DNA of 64,000 nucleotides from assembly GCF_008017455.1 (NCBI RefSeq), contig NZ_VRTY01000011.1, positions 1 through 64,000 of the forward strand. Reading direction: 5' to 3'. A model generated the notes under the pieces. The model saw nothing but the letters and a program-made list of their open reading frames with translations. It made no database searches and had not been told where the DNA came from. The stretch's first letter is position 1. The number at the start of each line of letters is the position of its first letter. This DNA is from Pontibacter qinzhouensis. GTDB lineage: Bacteria; Bacteroidota; Bacteroidia; Cytophagales; Hymenobacteraceae. Of this stretch, positions 46,091-55,369 are shown in pieces. The position numbers and the translations under genes were made by a program.

Positions 46091-49000
46091 TGAGGCAGCT
46101 CTACCTTATACTATTTTTTCTCGGTTTATGCTTACCTGCATTGGCGCAGGCACCAGTCAATAACAAGCGCTGCCAATGGATACCTGTATCCGCAAACCCT
46201 GTCGTGCTCGATTCTCTCACGCTGCTGCCTTCTACTGTTTCTTTTTTCGGCCCCAACAACAAACAATACGCATTCGATTATAGCTACACCACCAACGAGT
46301 TCCGCTTAACCAAATGGCCACAGCCCGATTCTGTGGGTGCAAAAGTAGCAGATTCTGTGTTGGTCTGTTTTAGAGTGATGTCGTTGAACCTGACGAAACC
46401 AGCTTATAATCGCGACATTACCAAGCTCGATGTCAGCTCCTTTAAAGACGATTTTTACCAGGAGGATTTTACAACACGCGAAGAAATTTTTAAAACACCA
46501 GGCCTGAACAAAACAGGTAGCATCTCCAGAGGCGTGTCGTTTGGTAATACGCAAAACGTGTTTGTAAATTCAGCCCTAAACCTGCAGCTCGATGGTAAAC
46601 TGACCGATGATATCAGTATAACAGCAGCCATCACCGACCAGAACATACCCTTTCAGCCGGAGGGCAACACGCAGCAACTGCAGGAGTTCGACCGTGTGTA
46701 TATCACCCTCAAGCACAAGCAATGGCAACTAACAGCAGGCGATGTGGTGTTGCAGAGCCGGCCATCGTACTTTCTGCAATACTATAAAAACGTGCAGGGC
46801 GCAGCCTTCGAAACCATTACCGGCAAATCGCCGGAGCGGCAGGGCATTACCACGGTGGCTGCCTCGGTATCTAAAGGTAAATTTGCTTCGCAAACAGTGC
46901 AGGCGCTGGAGGGCGTGCAGGGGCCTTACCGGCTGCGTGGCCCCAATAACGAGCGTTTTATTATTGTGCTGGCCAACTCCGAGCGTGTATTCCTAGATGG
47001 AAGGCTGCTGACCCGTGGCTTCGACTTCGACTATACTGTAGATTACAACCAGGCAGAGATCACTTTTACCACTCGCCACGTTATTACCAAGAATTCCCGC
47101 ATTAAAGTAGACTTCGAGTACTCCGACATGAACTACAGCCGGAGCATCTATAACATGAGCCATTACCAGACCTTTGGTAAGATGAAGGTGTACGCCAACT
47201 ACTATAACGAATCTGATAACCCGAACAACCTCCTGAACCTGGACCTGCGCGACGACGACAAACGCTTGCTGGCCAGCATCGGCGATAGCCTGAACATGGC
47301 GGTTATTCCGGGAGCAACTGAAGTAACCTTCGACCCAAACCAGGTGCTGTACGCGAAACTCGATACTATTTATAACGAAGGCCAGGGCTTTGCCACCATC
47401 TACCGCTACTCTACTAACCCCGATTCGGCTATGTACAATGTGCGCTTTACGGAGGTGGGGCCTAATGCCGGCGATTATGTGGCTGCCAACTCTACTGTGA
47501 ATGGCAGAGTCTATACCTGGGTGGCACCAGTTAACGGTGTGCCGCAAGGCAGCTATGCACCGGTGCGCATTCTGCCAACGCCACGTAAGAAACAGCTTGT
47601 AAACCTGGGAGCCTCCTATGAGCTGCAAAAAGGCGTAAACTTCTTTGTAGAAGGTGCCGTTTCGGAAAACGACCTGAACCGCTTCTCTAAACTCGATTCG
47701 CACGACGACCAAGGCATGGCCGTGCGGGTAGGGTACACCGTGCAGGACAAGGAGGTGTCGTTGCTGGGAGCTTACAAAGTTAACAGCGTGCTGAACTATG
47801 AATTTACGGATGAGAACTTTCTGCCCATAGACCGTTACCGGCCCATCGAGTTCGACCGCGACTGGAGTTTAACGGGGGCAGAGCAGAAAGCGGCAGATCA
47901 TATCTTTAACTTTTCGGTGGGGGCCACCAAAGATCAGCACAACATGTTCAACTATCGCATCAGTCACCGAAACCGTGATTCGCAGCTCAACGGCATGCAG
48001 CATTCCCTCGATGTGGTGCAACGGCTGGGCCGGGTGGACTTGCAGAACAGCTTCTTTATGCTCAACAGCGCACAAGGAGAACGGGAGTCTGATTGGGTGC
48101 GGGGCGATGTAGGTATAAAATACAACACCCGCTGGCTGGTGCCGGGCTATGTGTATCGTTTCGATAAAAATAAAATTACAGCAGCAAGCACTGATGCCGT
48201 TATAGCATCGGCCATGTATTTCGATGAGCACCTGTTTTATGTGCAAAGTCAGGATACTGCTAAAACAAAGTTCCGCCTAGACTACAGTCACCGCACCGAT
48301 CTCCGCCCCACAGAGAACGGCACCATGGGGCTGCCGGAGGTAGGGCAGACCTATAACGGAACTGTGCAGACAAAGCTAGGGCAGGAGAACGACCTGGCCC
48401 TGCAGGTAACGTACCGGAAACTGGAGTTAGCCACAGCCCAAAACGAAGAAACAGTGCAATCGCGGGTAGACTGGAACGGCAGTTTTCTGGATGGTAGTTT
48501 CCGCTCTGAGTTCAGCTACTCAGTAGGCACGGGGCGCGAACTGAAGCGGATATTTATTTTCAGGGAGACGCTGCCGGGGCAAGGAACCCACTACCTACGT
48601 GAAGGTGGCAACCTCAACGACCTGAACGATTACCTCGAAGCCCAAACCATAGACCAGCAACGCTACATCAAAATATTTCTGCCTACCGACGAGTACATAA
48701 ATGCCTACACCAACCGCTTTACCTACCGCCTCAATAGTGCCACTCCCCGCAGCTGGCACAATCAGAAAAACTGGAAAGGACTGGCTTCTCATTTTTCGGT
48801 GTTGACGTTTGTGAGCATCGACAAAAAAACAACCGATGAAGATTTAACGAACAGGTTCAACCCTTTCAGCGAGAATTTCGATGATGAGTTCCTGATCTCG
48901 ATGGTGAAGTCGTTGCGGAACACGTTTTATTTTAACCGGACCAATCCCAAATACGGTTTAGAGTATACGGTGCAGCAGAACCAGCAGAAGTCGCTGCTGA

Positions 49001-49557
49001 CCAATGGGGCCGAAACCAGGAGCCTCGGGAGCCATGCCGTAATAGGCAGGCTCAACTTAAACGAGGTGATGAGCTCTAAACTTAGTGTGGGGCAGCACAT
49101 CCGTGATAATCGTTCTAATTTCCTGTCTTCTAAAAACTTCAGAATCGTATCGAAGGAGCTAACGCCGGAACTGAGTTATCAGCCAGGTACGAAGCTGCGT
49201 TTTACCGGAACATACCAATATGCAGTGCGCCAGGATGTGCTGCAAGCTGATGAGGCGGCGCAGCAGGAGGGGGTGTTTCATGAGCTGGGCCTGGAGACTA
49301 AGCTGAACCAGGTAAGCAAGCGCACACTGGCCGGCACGGTTCGGTATGTCAATATCCATTTCGAAGGCGATCAGCAGACCTTTGTGGCCTACGAGATCCT
49401 GAATGCTCTGCGACCCGGTAACAACCTGACATGGTCGTTTAATGTGCAGCAGCGCCTGAGCAATGGCCTTAACATTTCGGTGAACTACGATGGCCGGAAA
49501 GCTAACGGAATAGGAGCGGTGCATACTGGCAGAACCCAGGTTTCGGTGCTGTTTTAG
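46087..49557 (+). CDS. SprA-like outer-membrane protein
   Basis: An 1156-residue protein with a signal peptide (1-20, ending PALAQ) and no further membrane helix. The segment from about 145 to 220 (SRGVSFGNTQNVFVNSAL, LQLDGKLTDDISITAAITD, IPFQPEGNTQQLQEFD, LTAGDVVLQSRPSYF) is typical of SprA and related Bacteroidota proteins. The remainder is rich in alternating aromatic beta-strands, ending in VSVLF, as expected for an outer-membrane barrel. SprA itself is the much larger translocon of the type IX system; this shorter relative is a separate family of unknown role. Its start overlaps the kinase stop (ATGA at 46087-46090). Confidence 0.7.
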   Translation: MMRQLYLILFFLGLCLPALAQAPVNNKRCQWIPVSANPVVLDSLTLLPSTVSFFGPNNKQYAFDYSYTTNEFRLTKWPQPDSVGAKVADSVLVCFRVMSLNLTKPAYNRDITKLDVSSFKDDFYQEDFTTREEIFKTPGLNKTGSISRGVSFGNTQNVFVNSALNLQLDGKLTDDISITAAITDQNIPFQPEGNTQQLQEFDRVYITLKHKQWQLTAGDVVLQSRPSYFLQYYKNVQGAAFETITGKSPERQGITTVAASVSKGKFASQTVQALEGVQGPYRLRGPNNERFIIVLANSERVFLDGRLLTRGFDFDYTVDYNQAEITFTTRHVITKNSRIKVDFEYSDMNYSRSIYNMSHYQTFGKMKVYANYYNESDNPNNLLNLDLRDDDKRLLASIGDSLNMAVIPGATEVTFDPNQVLYAKLDTIYNEGQGFATIYRYSTNPDSAMYNVRFTEVGPNAGDYVAANSTVNGRVYTWVAPVNGVPQGSYAPVRILPTPRKKQLVNLGASYELQKGVNFFVEGAVSENDLNRFSKLDSHDDQGMAVRVGYTVQDKEVSLLGAYKVNSVLNYEFTDENFLPIDRYRPIEFDRDWSLTGAEQKAADHIFNFSVGATKDQHNMFNYRISHRNRDSQLNGMQHSLDVVQRLGRVDLQNSFFMLNSAQGERESDWVRGDVGIKYNTRWLVPGYVYRFDKNKITAASTDAVIASAMYFDEHLFYVQSQDTAKTKFRLDYSHRTDLRPTENGTMGLPEVGQTYNGTVQTKLGQENDLALQVTYRKLELATAQNEETVQSRVDWNGSFLDGSFRSEFSYSVGTGRELKRIFIFRETLPGQGTHYLREGGNLNDLNDYLEAQTIDQQRYIKIFLPTDEYINAYTNRFTYRLNSATPRSWHNQKNWKGLASHFSVLTFVSIDKKTTDEDLTNRFNPFSENFDDEFLISMVKSLRNTFYFNRTNPKYGLEYTVQQNQQKSLLTNGAETRSLGSHAVIGRLNLNEVMSSKLSVGQHIRDNRSNFLSSKNFRIVSKELTPELSYQPGTKLRFTGTYQYAVRQDVLQADEAAQQEGVFHELGLETKLNQVSKRTLAGTVRYVNIHFEGDQQTFVAYEILNALRPGNNLTWSFNVQQRLSNGLNISVNYDGRKANGIGAVHTGRTQVSVLF

Positions 49558-49589
49558 GTTGCCAACGCGTTTAGCTTAGTAGCTGCGCT

Positions 49590-49647
49590 AAATTTTTCAA
49601 ATGAAATAAGCCTTCCGAAGATGTTTCAGATAAATTCTGCCAAGGCC
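49590..49647 (+). repeat. 58-bp intergenic element, copy 12
   Basis: Head AATTTTTCAAATGAAA from 49591 (degenerate AATTTTT for AATTATT), core GCCTTCCGAAG, tail CAAGGCC at 49641-49647. It begins 32 bp after the stop of the SprA-like gene. Confidence 0.8.
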
Positions 49648-49710
49648 TGCCACGCTCTCGGCTGGCAAAACTTTTCGTTCCATCTTAAACTAAAGCAAGC
49701 GCCTCTCCTT

Positions 49711-49769
49711 ACCCTTGGATGCCCGAAGCCAAATTTGGCTTTGGAAGGCTGTTTTTATTAGAATAATTG
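49711..49769 (-). repeat. 58-bp intergenic element, copy 13
   Basis: Reverse-oriented copy: tail ACCCTTG at 49711-49717 and head AATAATTG ending at 49769. It contains the 16-bp perfect palindrome AAGCCAAATTTGGCTT next to the core, a stronger second hairpin than in other copies. Confidence 0.88.
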
Positions 49770-49949
49770 CACCTTATTTGCCCAGTAATTAGTTAGCTGC
49801 TAGTTGTTTAAAGCCGGTGTTATGAAAAAAATACAAAATAAATATATCCTTTCTAAACTTAAGTTCGTAAAGATGAGAAATATACGATAGACCTATATTT
49901 AAATTGGTGAAATATCGTATTTATAAAAGTTAAACTAAAAAAGTAGATT

Positions 49950-50162
49950 ATGAAAAAGTTATTTTTTGCCGCAGCCGTTCTTTTTGGTTCATTTAGCATG
50001 TATTCTTGCGATAATCAGGCTGGAACTGAGAGCGATGCAAATGAGACAGTAATCGATTCAGAAACTAAAGTTTCAGAATATGAAGTGGAAGAAACTGTAG
50101 TAGAAACAGATACTACCACCAGAACAGAAACGATCGACGCTGACGAAACCAGAAATCAATAA
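49950..50162 (+). CDS. Small acidic lipoprotein
   Basis: A 70-residue protein with a lipoprotein signal, MKKLFFAAAVLFGSFSMYSC, with Cys20 as the lipidation site. The mature part is almost entirely Glu, Thr, Asp and Val (SEYEVEETVVETDTTTRTET), so it is low complexity and probably unstructured. Function unknown. It is a single-gene unit with its own strong terminator 31 bp downstream. Confidence 0.75.
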   Translation: MKKLFFAAAVLFGSFSMYSCDNQAGTESDANETVIDSETKVSEYEVEETVVETDTTTRTETIDADETRNQ

Positions 50163-50193
50163 TAGTAACGTATAAGTATATTGTAAAAGTTAT

Positions 50194-50238
50194 AACCGGT
50201 TGCTTTGGTCTTTATGACTAAAGCAACCGGTTTTTTTT
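50194..50238 (+). terminator. Strong intrinsic terminator of the small lipoprotein gene
   Basis: AACCGGTTGCTTTGGTC (50194-50210) pairs with GACTAAAGCAACCGGTT (50216-50232) around the loop TTTAT, with one G-U position and a run of eight T's (50231-50238). Confidence 0.93.
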
Positions 50239-50296
50239 AATGGTATTCTGGTGATGTATTGAAAGGATATACAGCAGTCTCTAGTTACTTACTAAT

Positions 50297-50354
50297 AAAT
50301 TATTCTAATGAAAATGGCCTTCTGAAGAATTTCTGCCGGAATTCTGCCTATGGT
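50297..50354 (+). repeat. 58-bp intergenic element, copy 14 (decayed tail)
   Basis: Head AATTATTCTAATGAAAA from 50298 and core GGCCTTCTGAAG. The tail position reads CTATGGT rather than CAAGGGT. It lies between two convergent transcription units, each with its own terminator. Confidence 0.72.
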
Positions 50355-50426
50355 CTTTGTTTTTAACAGAAAGCTATTCGGCTGTTGAACAAGCAGATGG
50401 TTGATTTCTAGTTTCAATACCAGCAT

Positions 50427-50465
50427 AAAAAAGCCCCACCCGAAATGAATCAGGCAGGGCTTCTT
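50427..50465 (-). terminator. Terminator of the ilv operon
   Basis: On the minus strand AAGCCCTGCCTGA pairs with TCGGGTGGGGCTT (two wobble pairs, one mismatch), followed by a run of six T's. It lies 18 bp after the ilvA stop codon. Confidence 0.8.
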
Positions 50466-50482
50466 ATTATAAGTGGTTTCTG

Positions 50483-51754
50483 CTACACGAGCAGGTTCAG
50501 GAAATCCTGTTTGCCGTTGAGGTATTCGTAGGCGAAACCTTCTTCAAGCATTTTCAGCTTAATAGTTTCCACATCGTGCGGATGCTTCACCTCGATTCCT
50601 ACAAACACAGGTCCTTTCTCCTTGTTGTTTTTCTTGATGTACTGAAAATGGATAATGTCGTGGTCGGGGTGCAGCACTTTGTTCACAAAGGTCCGTAACG
50701 CACCGGGTTTCTGGTTAAAAGTAACCATAAAGTAGTGCTTCAGGCCCTGATGCTGCATGGCGCGCTCCTTAATATCCTCCATGCGGGTAATATCGTTGTT
50801 GCTGCCACTTACCACACAAACCACATTTTTGCCTTCTATCTGACTGGCATAACCTTTGAGCGCGGAAATAGAGAGTGTGCCTGCAGGTTCGAGCACAATG
50901 CCTTCTTCGTTGTACATCTTCAGGATGTCCTCACAAATCTGGCCTTCCGGAATCAGCACCACATCGTCGAGCAGCTCACGGCAGATCTCAAAGGTGAGTT
51001 CTCCGGGGCATTTCACGGCGGCACCATCCACAAAGCTGTCGATGTGGTCGAGCATCAGGCGCTGGTTCTCCTGTATAGAGCGGTACATAGATGGTGCTCC
51101 CATAGGTTGCACGCCAATAAGCTTGGTATGCGGGCTCAACCGCTTAAACACACTCGATAGGCCGGAAGCCAGACCACCGCCACCAATCGGCATAAAGCAG
51201 AAATCGATGGAGAAAGAAGCATCTTTCAGAATCTCCAGCCCCACAGTTGCCTGGCCTTCTACTATGGCCATGTCGTCGAAGGGAGGAATAAAGGTACTGC
51301 CACGGCTGTCGCAAAATTCCTTGGCTGCCTTAAAGGTATCGTCGTAGGTGTTACCCGTTAGCACGACTTCTACCATTTCTTTGCCGAACAGGCGCACCTT
51401 GCTCACTTTCTGAGCCGGTGTATTAGAAGGCATAAAGATATAGCCCTTGATACCTAACAACTGGCAGGCATAGGCCACCCCTTGTGCATGGTTTCCGGCG
51501 CTGGAGCAAACGATTTCGCGCTCTTTCTCCTCGGCTGCCAGGCCACACATTTTGTTGTACGCGCCTCTGATTTTGTAAGACCGCACCACCTGCAGGTCCT
51601 CACGCTTCAGGTAAATGTTCGCATTGTAGTGCTGCGAGAGCGAGAGGTTCTGCAGAAGGGGTGTTTTGTAAATAACACCTTTCAAGTTCTTAGCCGCCTT
51701 CTCCACTTTTTCAAGCGAGACGACAGTATCTAAAGAGGCTATAGCTTTATCCAT
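50483..51754 (-). CDS. ilvA: Threonine ammonia-lyase (biosynthetic threonine deaminase)
   Basis: A 423-residue PLP enzyme that converts threonine to 2-oxobutanoate, the first step of isoleucine synthesis. The PLP lysine is Lys61 in RSYKIRGAYNKM, CSSAGNHAQGVAYACQ is the substrate loop, and GGGGLASGLSSVF (about 192) binds the phosphate. A C-terminal ACT-like regulatory region (about 335-423, HYFMVTFNQKPGALRTF) suggests feedback control. It is the last gene of the ilvD-B-N-C-A unit, 14 bp after ilvC. Confidence 0.95.
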   Translation of the reverse strand: MDKAIASLDTVVSLEKVEKAAKNLKGVIYKTPLLQNLSLSQHYNANIYLKREDLQVVRSYKIRGAYNKMCGLAAEEKEREIVCSSAGNHAQGVAYACQLLGIKGYIFMPSNTPAQKVSKVRLFGKEMVEVVLTGNTYDDTFKAAKEFCDSRGSTFIPPFDDMAIVEGQATVGLEILKDASFSIDFCFMPIGGGGLASGLSSVFKRLSPHTKLIGVQPMGAPSMYRSIQENQRLMLDHIDSFVDGAAVKCPGELTFEICRELLDDVVLIPEGQICEDILKMYNEEGIVLEPAGTLSISALKGYASQIEGKNVVCVVSGSNNDITRMEDIKERAMQHQGLKHYFMVTFNQKPGALRTFVNKVLHPDHDIIHFQYIKKNNKEKGPVFVGIEVKHPHDVETIKLKMLEEGFAYEYLNGKQDFLNLLV

Positions 51755-51768
51755 TAATAATGTACTCC

Positions 51769-52809
51769 TTATTTAGAGCGCAGTTTTCTTACTACCGCTC
51801 CTGTTTGCCATAATTCTGACTCACGCAATTCTTTCAGCTCTGCCTCCAGGTCCTGACGGTACTCTGGGTTAGAACCTCTTTCGATCGTGCGCTGTGCTTC
51901 TTTGCCAGAGGCCACGCTATCGTACAGCTCGTTCAGAACCGGCAGTGTAGCTTCTCTGAATTTGCCTTTCCAGTCGAGGGCACCACGCTGTGCAGTAACA
52001 GAGCAGTTGGCGTACATCCAGTCCATGCCGTTTTCGCCAACAAGTGGCACAAGGCTCTGGGTTAATTCTTCTACTGTTTCGTTAAAGGCCTCAGAAGGAG
52101 AGTGTCCGCGCTCACGCAGTACCGCATACTGGGCTTCGATAATGCCTGCAAGGGCACCCATCAATACACCACGCTCACCGGTAAGGTCGCTGTATACTTC
52201 TTTTTTGAAATCTGTTTCGAACAGGTAACCAGATCCTACACCGATACCCATGGCAATTGCTTTTTCGTAAGCCTTACCAGTAGCATCCTGGAACACAGCA
52301 AACGAAGAGTTCAGGCCACCACCGGCCAGGAACAATCTGCGAAGGCTTGTACCGCTGCCTTTAGGAGCAACCAAAATTACGTCAACATCAGCAGGAGGAA
52401 CAATGTTTGTGTGCTCTTTAAATGTGATGCCGAAGCCGTGAGAGAAATAAAGGGCTTTACCAGGGGTAAGTCTTTCTTTAATAGTTGGCCAAACAGCAAT
52501 TTGTCCGGCATCAGAAAGCAGGTTGCAGATGATCGTGCCACGCTCTACTGCTTCTTCAATAGAGAATAATGATTCACCTTCAACAAAGCCATCATTTTTA
52601 GCTCTGTCCCAGGAAGAAGAGTCTTTACGCTGGCCTACGATAACATTAAATCCATTGTCTCTCATGTTAAGAGCCTGACCAGGACCTTGCACGCCGTAAC
52701 CGATAACGGCGATTACTTCGTTTTTAAGTACTTCCTGGGCTTTTGAAAGAGGGAATTCGTCACGGGTGATAACTGTTTCGTCTACTCCTCCGAAATTGAT
52801 AGTTGCCAT
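51769..52809 (-). CDS. ilvC: Ketol-acid reductoisomerase
   Basis: A 346-residue NAD(P)H-dependent enzyme of isoleucine and valine synthesis. The N-terminal Rossmann motif is VIGYGVQGPGQALNMRDNG (about 35-53), followed by the cofactor-specificity loop VGQRKDSSSWD. Catalytic acidic residues lie in the C-terminal helical domain (SDLTGERGVLMGALAGIIEA). The length fits the short class I form. It is separated from ilvN by a 182-bp gap containing a long imperfect inverted repeat. Confidence 0.95.
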   Translation of the reverse strand: MATINFGGVDETVITRDEFPLSKAQEVLKNEVIAVIGYGVQGPGQALNMRDNGFNVIVGQRKDSSSWDRAKNDGFVEGESLFSIEEAVERGTIICNLLSDAGQIAVWPTIKERLTPGKALYFSHGFGITFKEHTNIVPPADVDVILVAPKGSGTSLRRLFLAGGGLNSSFAVFQDATGKAYEKAIAMGIGVGSGYLFETDFKKEVYSDLTGERGVLMGALAGIIEAQYAVLRERGHSPSEAFNETVEELTQSLVPLVGENGMDWMYANCSVTAQRGALDWKGKFREATLPVLNELYDSVASGKEAQRTIERGSNPEYRQDLEAELKELRESELWQTGAVVRKLRSK

Positions 52810-52850
52810 TCTGATTTTAGCTAGTTAAAAATTGTTTATTTTATTAGATT

Positions 52851-52994
52851 TTAGATATTAGATTCTAGATGTTAGACTGTGTTATTAGACTTTGATTAAG
52901 AGAAGTGGCGTATTGTAAGGAGCTAAGACTCTCTGCCTCTAATCTCTTTTCAAAAACAAAATCTATAATCTAACATCTAGTATCTAGCATCTTA
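52851..52994. repeat. TAGAT-rich long inverted repeat between ilvN and ilvC
   Basis: Arms at 52851-52876 and 52969-52994 match at 22 of 26 positions when one is reversed; the best part, TAGATTCTAGATGTTAGA against TCTAACATCTAGTATCTA, matches at 17 of 18. The right arm runs into the ilvN stop codon. Both arms consist of TTAGAT/CTAGAT units. No T run follows, so it is not a typical terminator. Confidence 0.7.
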
Positions 52995-53600
52995 CATAGT
53001 AAATACTTTGTCGCGGCTGTTGAGGTACTCGTTTTCGATTACTTCGTGGCCGGGTTCTTTGCGTTCGAACTCGCGCAGTTTCCTGTTAAAGCCATCGCTG
53101 TCTTTTATGATCGCGATGCGGGCGCTGCGTACAAACTCAATCAGGCCGAACGGTTGCAATACCTTTATCAGGTTGTCGGTCTCTTCGCGGTGGCCGGTTG
53201 TTTCAAACACGGTGTAATCTTTCCGGATAACCACGGCACGCGCACCGTTTTCACGCAGCAACCGCTCCACTAAGGCTTTTTCAGCGATAATGTCGGTAGG
53301 CACTTTATAAAGCGCCATTTCCTGCCAGATCACGTCGTCGTTGGTGTTGTAATACACTTTCAGTACTTCAACCTGCTTTTCTATCTGGCTGGCCAGTTTG
53401 CGCACCACTTCTTCGGTTTCGTGAATCACGATGTTGAAGCGGTGAATACCTTCTATTTCGGAAGGTGATGTGTTCAGGGAGTCGATATTGAGTTTGCGGC
53501 GGGAGAAGATAGTGGAAATGCGGTTAAGCAGCCCAATCGTGTTCTCCGTGTAAACTGTAATATTGTACTCCTGCCTGTCTATTTGCTGTTGATTACTCAT
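52992..53600 (-). CDS. ilvN: Acetolactate synthase small (regulatory) subunit
   Basis: A 202-residue regulatory subunit. The N-terminal ACT domain opens YNITVYTENTIGLLNRISTI, with SRRKLNIDSLNTSPSE following; a second domain (about 85-165) contains FGLIEFVRSARIAIIKDSDG. ACT domains bind valine and control the catalytic subunit IlvB encoded 26 bp upstream. It is longer than the roughly 165 residues of many homologues because of a C-terminal extension (REFERKEPGHEVIENEY). Confidence 0.93.
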   Translation of the reverse strand: MSNQQQIDRQEYNITVYTENTIGLLNRISTIFSRRKLNIDSLNTSPSEIEGIHRFNIVIHETEEVVRKLASQIEKQVEVLKVYYNTNDDVIWQEMALYKVPTDIIAEKALVERLLRENGARAVVIRKDYTVFETTGHREETDNLIKVLQPFGLIEFVRSARIAIIKDSDGFNRKLREFERKEPGHEVIENEYLNSRDKVFTM

Positions 53601-53626
53601 GTTGTTTTTCTTCTTTAAAATGAAGA

Positions 53627-55369
53627 TTACTTCAGCCTGATCTCGCTTACGCTGCAGCCCTGCGGCACCATTGGGAACACGTTGTTCTCTTTTGTTACCA
53701 TCACCTCCAGCAGGAAAGAGCCTTTGTGGGCCAACATTTCGGCAAGAGTAGGTTGTAATTCTTCTCTTTTAGAAATGCTTTTTCCGGCAATGCCGTAGCC
53801 ACTGGCTACTGTTACAAAGTTAGGGCTCGTGATATCCACAAACGAATAACGCCTGTCGTGGAACAGCTCCTGCCATTGCCTTACCATGCCCAGGAACTGG
53901 TTGTTCAGGATGAGGATCTTTACATCTACGCCACTCTGCATAATGGTACCTAATTCCTGTAAGGTCATCTGGAAACCGCCATCGCCAATTACGGCTACAA
54001 CTGTTTTGTCCTGAGCACCAAATTTAGCGCCTATGGCAGCAGGCAGGGCAAAGCCCATTGTGCCTAAACCACCGCTGGTAATGTTGCTGCGTGTATTGTT
54101 TAGCTTGGCGTAGCGGCAGGCTACCATCTGGTGCTGGCCTACATCCGATACAATAATGGCTTCACCACCTGTTAAATCGTTCAGCTGCTGAATTACCTCG
54201 CCCATTGTCATTTCTTCTGACGTAGGGAAAAGCTCATCCTGAATAACAGCTGCTATTTCCTGTTGCTCGTATTCCTTAAACTTTTGCAGCCACTCGGTGT
54301 GCTGCTTTGGCTCGATGAGCTCTGTCAGGAGTGGCAGTGTTTCCTTGCAATCGCCCCAAACCGGCACAGTTGTTTTCACGTTTTTGTCGATTTCTGATGG
54401 ATCGATATCAAAGTGAATAACCTTTGCCTGCTTGGCGTATTTGTCTAAGCGGCCGGTTACGCGATCGTCGAAACGCATACCGATGGCAATAAGCACATCG
54501 CATTCGTTTGTGAGCACGTTAGGGCCATAGTTGCCGTGCATGCCGAGCATACCTACGTTCTGTGGGTGGTCGCTGGGCAGCGAGCCGGCACCCATAATAG
54601 TCCAGGCAGCTGGTATACCGCTTTTCTCTATGAATGCTTTAAACTCCTGCTCTGCGGCACCCAGCATTACACCTTGCCCCCAGAGTACAAAAGGCTTTTT
54701 AGCAGCGTTTATCAGTTCTGCTGCCTGCTCAATGTACTCTTTGCGCACGATCGGCTTCGGGCGATAACTGCGTACATGGTCGCAGCGGTTATAGCCTTTG
54801 TACTCGAATTTCTGAATCTGCGCGTTTTTGGCAATATCGATCAGTACAGGCCCTGGGCGGCCGCTTTTAGCAAAATAGAATGCCTTCGCCAGTACCTCCG
54901 GTATTTCGTTGGCATCGGTAATCTGGTAATTCCATTTGGTAACCGGAGCTGAGATACTGATTACGTCTGCTTCCTGAAAAGCGTCGGTGCCCAGCAGGTG
55001 CGCGAACACCTGACCGGTGATACACACCAGCGGGGTGCTGTCTATCTGGGCATCAGCGAGGCCGGTAATTAAGTTGGTAGCCCCGGGGCCGCTTGTGGCA
55101 AATACTACACCTACCTTGCCGGAGGAGCGGGCATAGCCCTGGCCGGCATGTATACCGCCCTGCTCGTGCCGCACCAGCACGTGATTTACTTTGTCCTGAT
55201 ACCCATACAAGGCATCATATATAGGCATAATAGCGCCACCCGGATATCCGAAAATGGTGTCTACACCTTCTGCCAGGAGTATTTTTATAAGGGCTTCACC
55301 ACCTGATATGGTTTCTGCCACTTGTTCTTCTTTAAGCAATTCCGGAGCTTGTTTCTCTCTCGTTAACAT
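53627..55369 (-). CDS. ilvB: Acetolactate synthase large (catalytic) subunit
   Basis: A 580-residue thiamine-diphosphate enzyme that condenses pyruvate with pyruvate or 2-oxobutanoate. [20 protein letters not shown] (about 35-54), the catalytic Glu in [17 protein letters not shown], and the ThDP/Mg motif [15 protein letters not shown]...[12 protein letters not shown] (about 458-490) are all intact. Its first 38 bp overlap the end of ilvD in another frame, so the two are likely coupled in translation. Confidence 0.95.
   Translation of the reverse strand: MLTREKQAPELLKEEQVAETISGGEALIKILLAEGVDTIFGYPGGAIMPIYDALYGYQDKVNHVLVRHEQGGIHAGQGYARSSGKVGVVFATSGPGATNLITGLADAQIDSTPLVCITGQVFAHLLGTDAFQEADVISISAPVTKWNYQITDANEIPEVLAKAFYFAKSGRPGPVLIDIAKNAQIQKFEYKGYNRCDHVRSYRPKPIVRKEYIEQAAELINAAKKPFVLWGQGVMLGAAEQEFKAFIEKSGIPAAWTIMGAGSLPSDHPQNVGMLGMHGNYGPNVLTNECDVLIAIGMRFDDRVTGRLDKYAKQAKVIHFDIDPSEIDKNVKTTVPVWGDCKETLPLLTELIEPKQHTEWLQKFKEYEQQEIAAVIQDELFPTSEEMTMGEVIQQLNDLTGGEAIIVSDVGQHQMVACRYAKLNNTRSNITSGGLGTMGFALPAAIGAKFGAQDKTVVAVIGDGGFQMTLQELGTIMQSGVDVKILILNNQFLGMVRQWQELFHDRRYSFVDITSPNFVTVASGYGIAGKSISKREELQPTLAEMLAHKGSFLLEVMVTKENNVFPMVPQGCSVSEIRLK

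Larger units (their letters stand above)
49558..49949. other. Gene-free stretch with a tail-to-tail pair of 58-bp elements
   Basis: It contains copies 12 (49590-49647, forward) and 13 (49711-49769, reverse), tails facing each other 63 bp apart. Further right is A+T-rich sequence with a short inverted repeat, ATACGATA (about 49883) and TATCGTAT (about 49913), just upstream of the small lipoprotein gene, which could be an operator. Confidence 0.5.
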
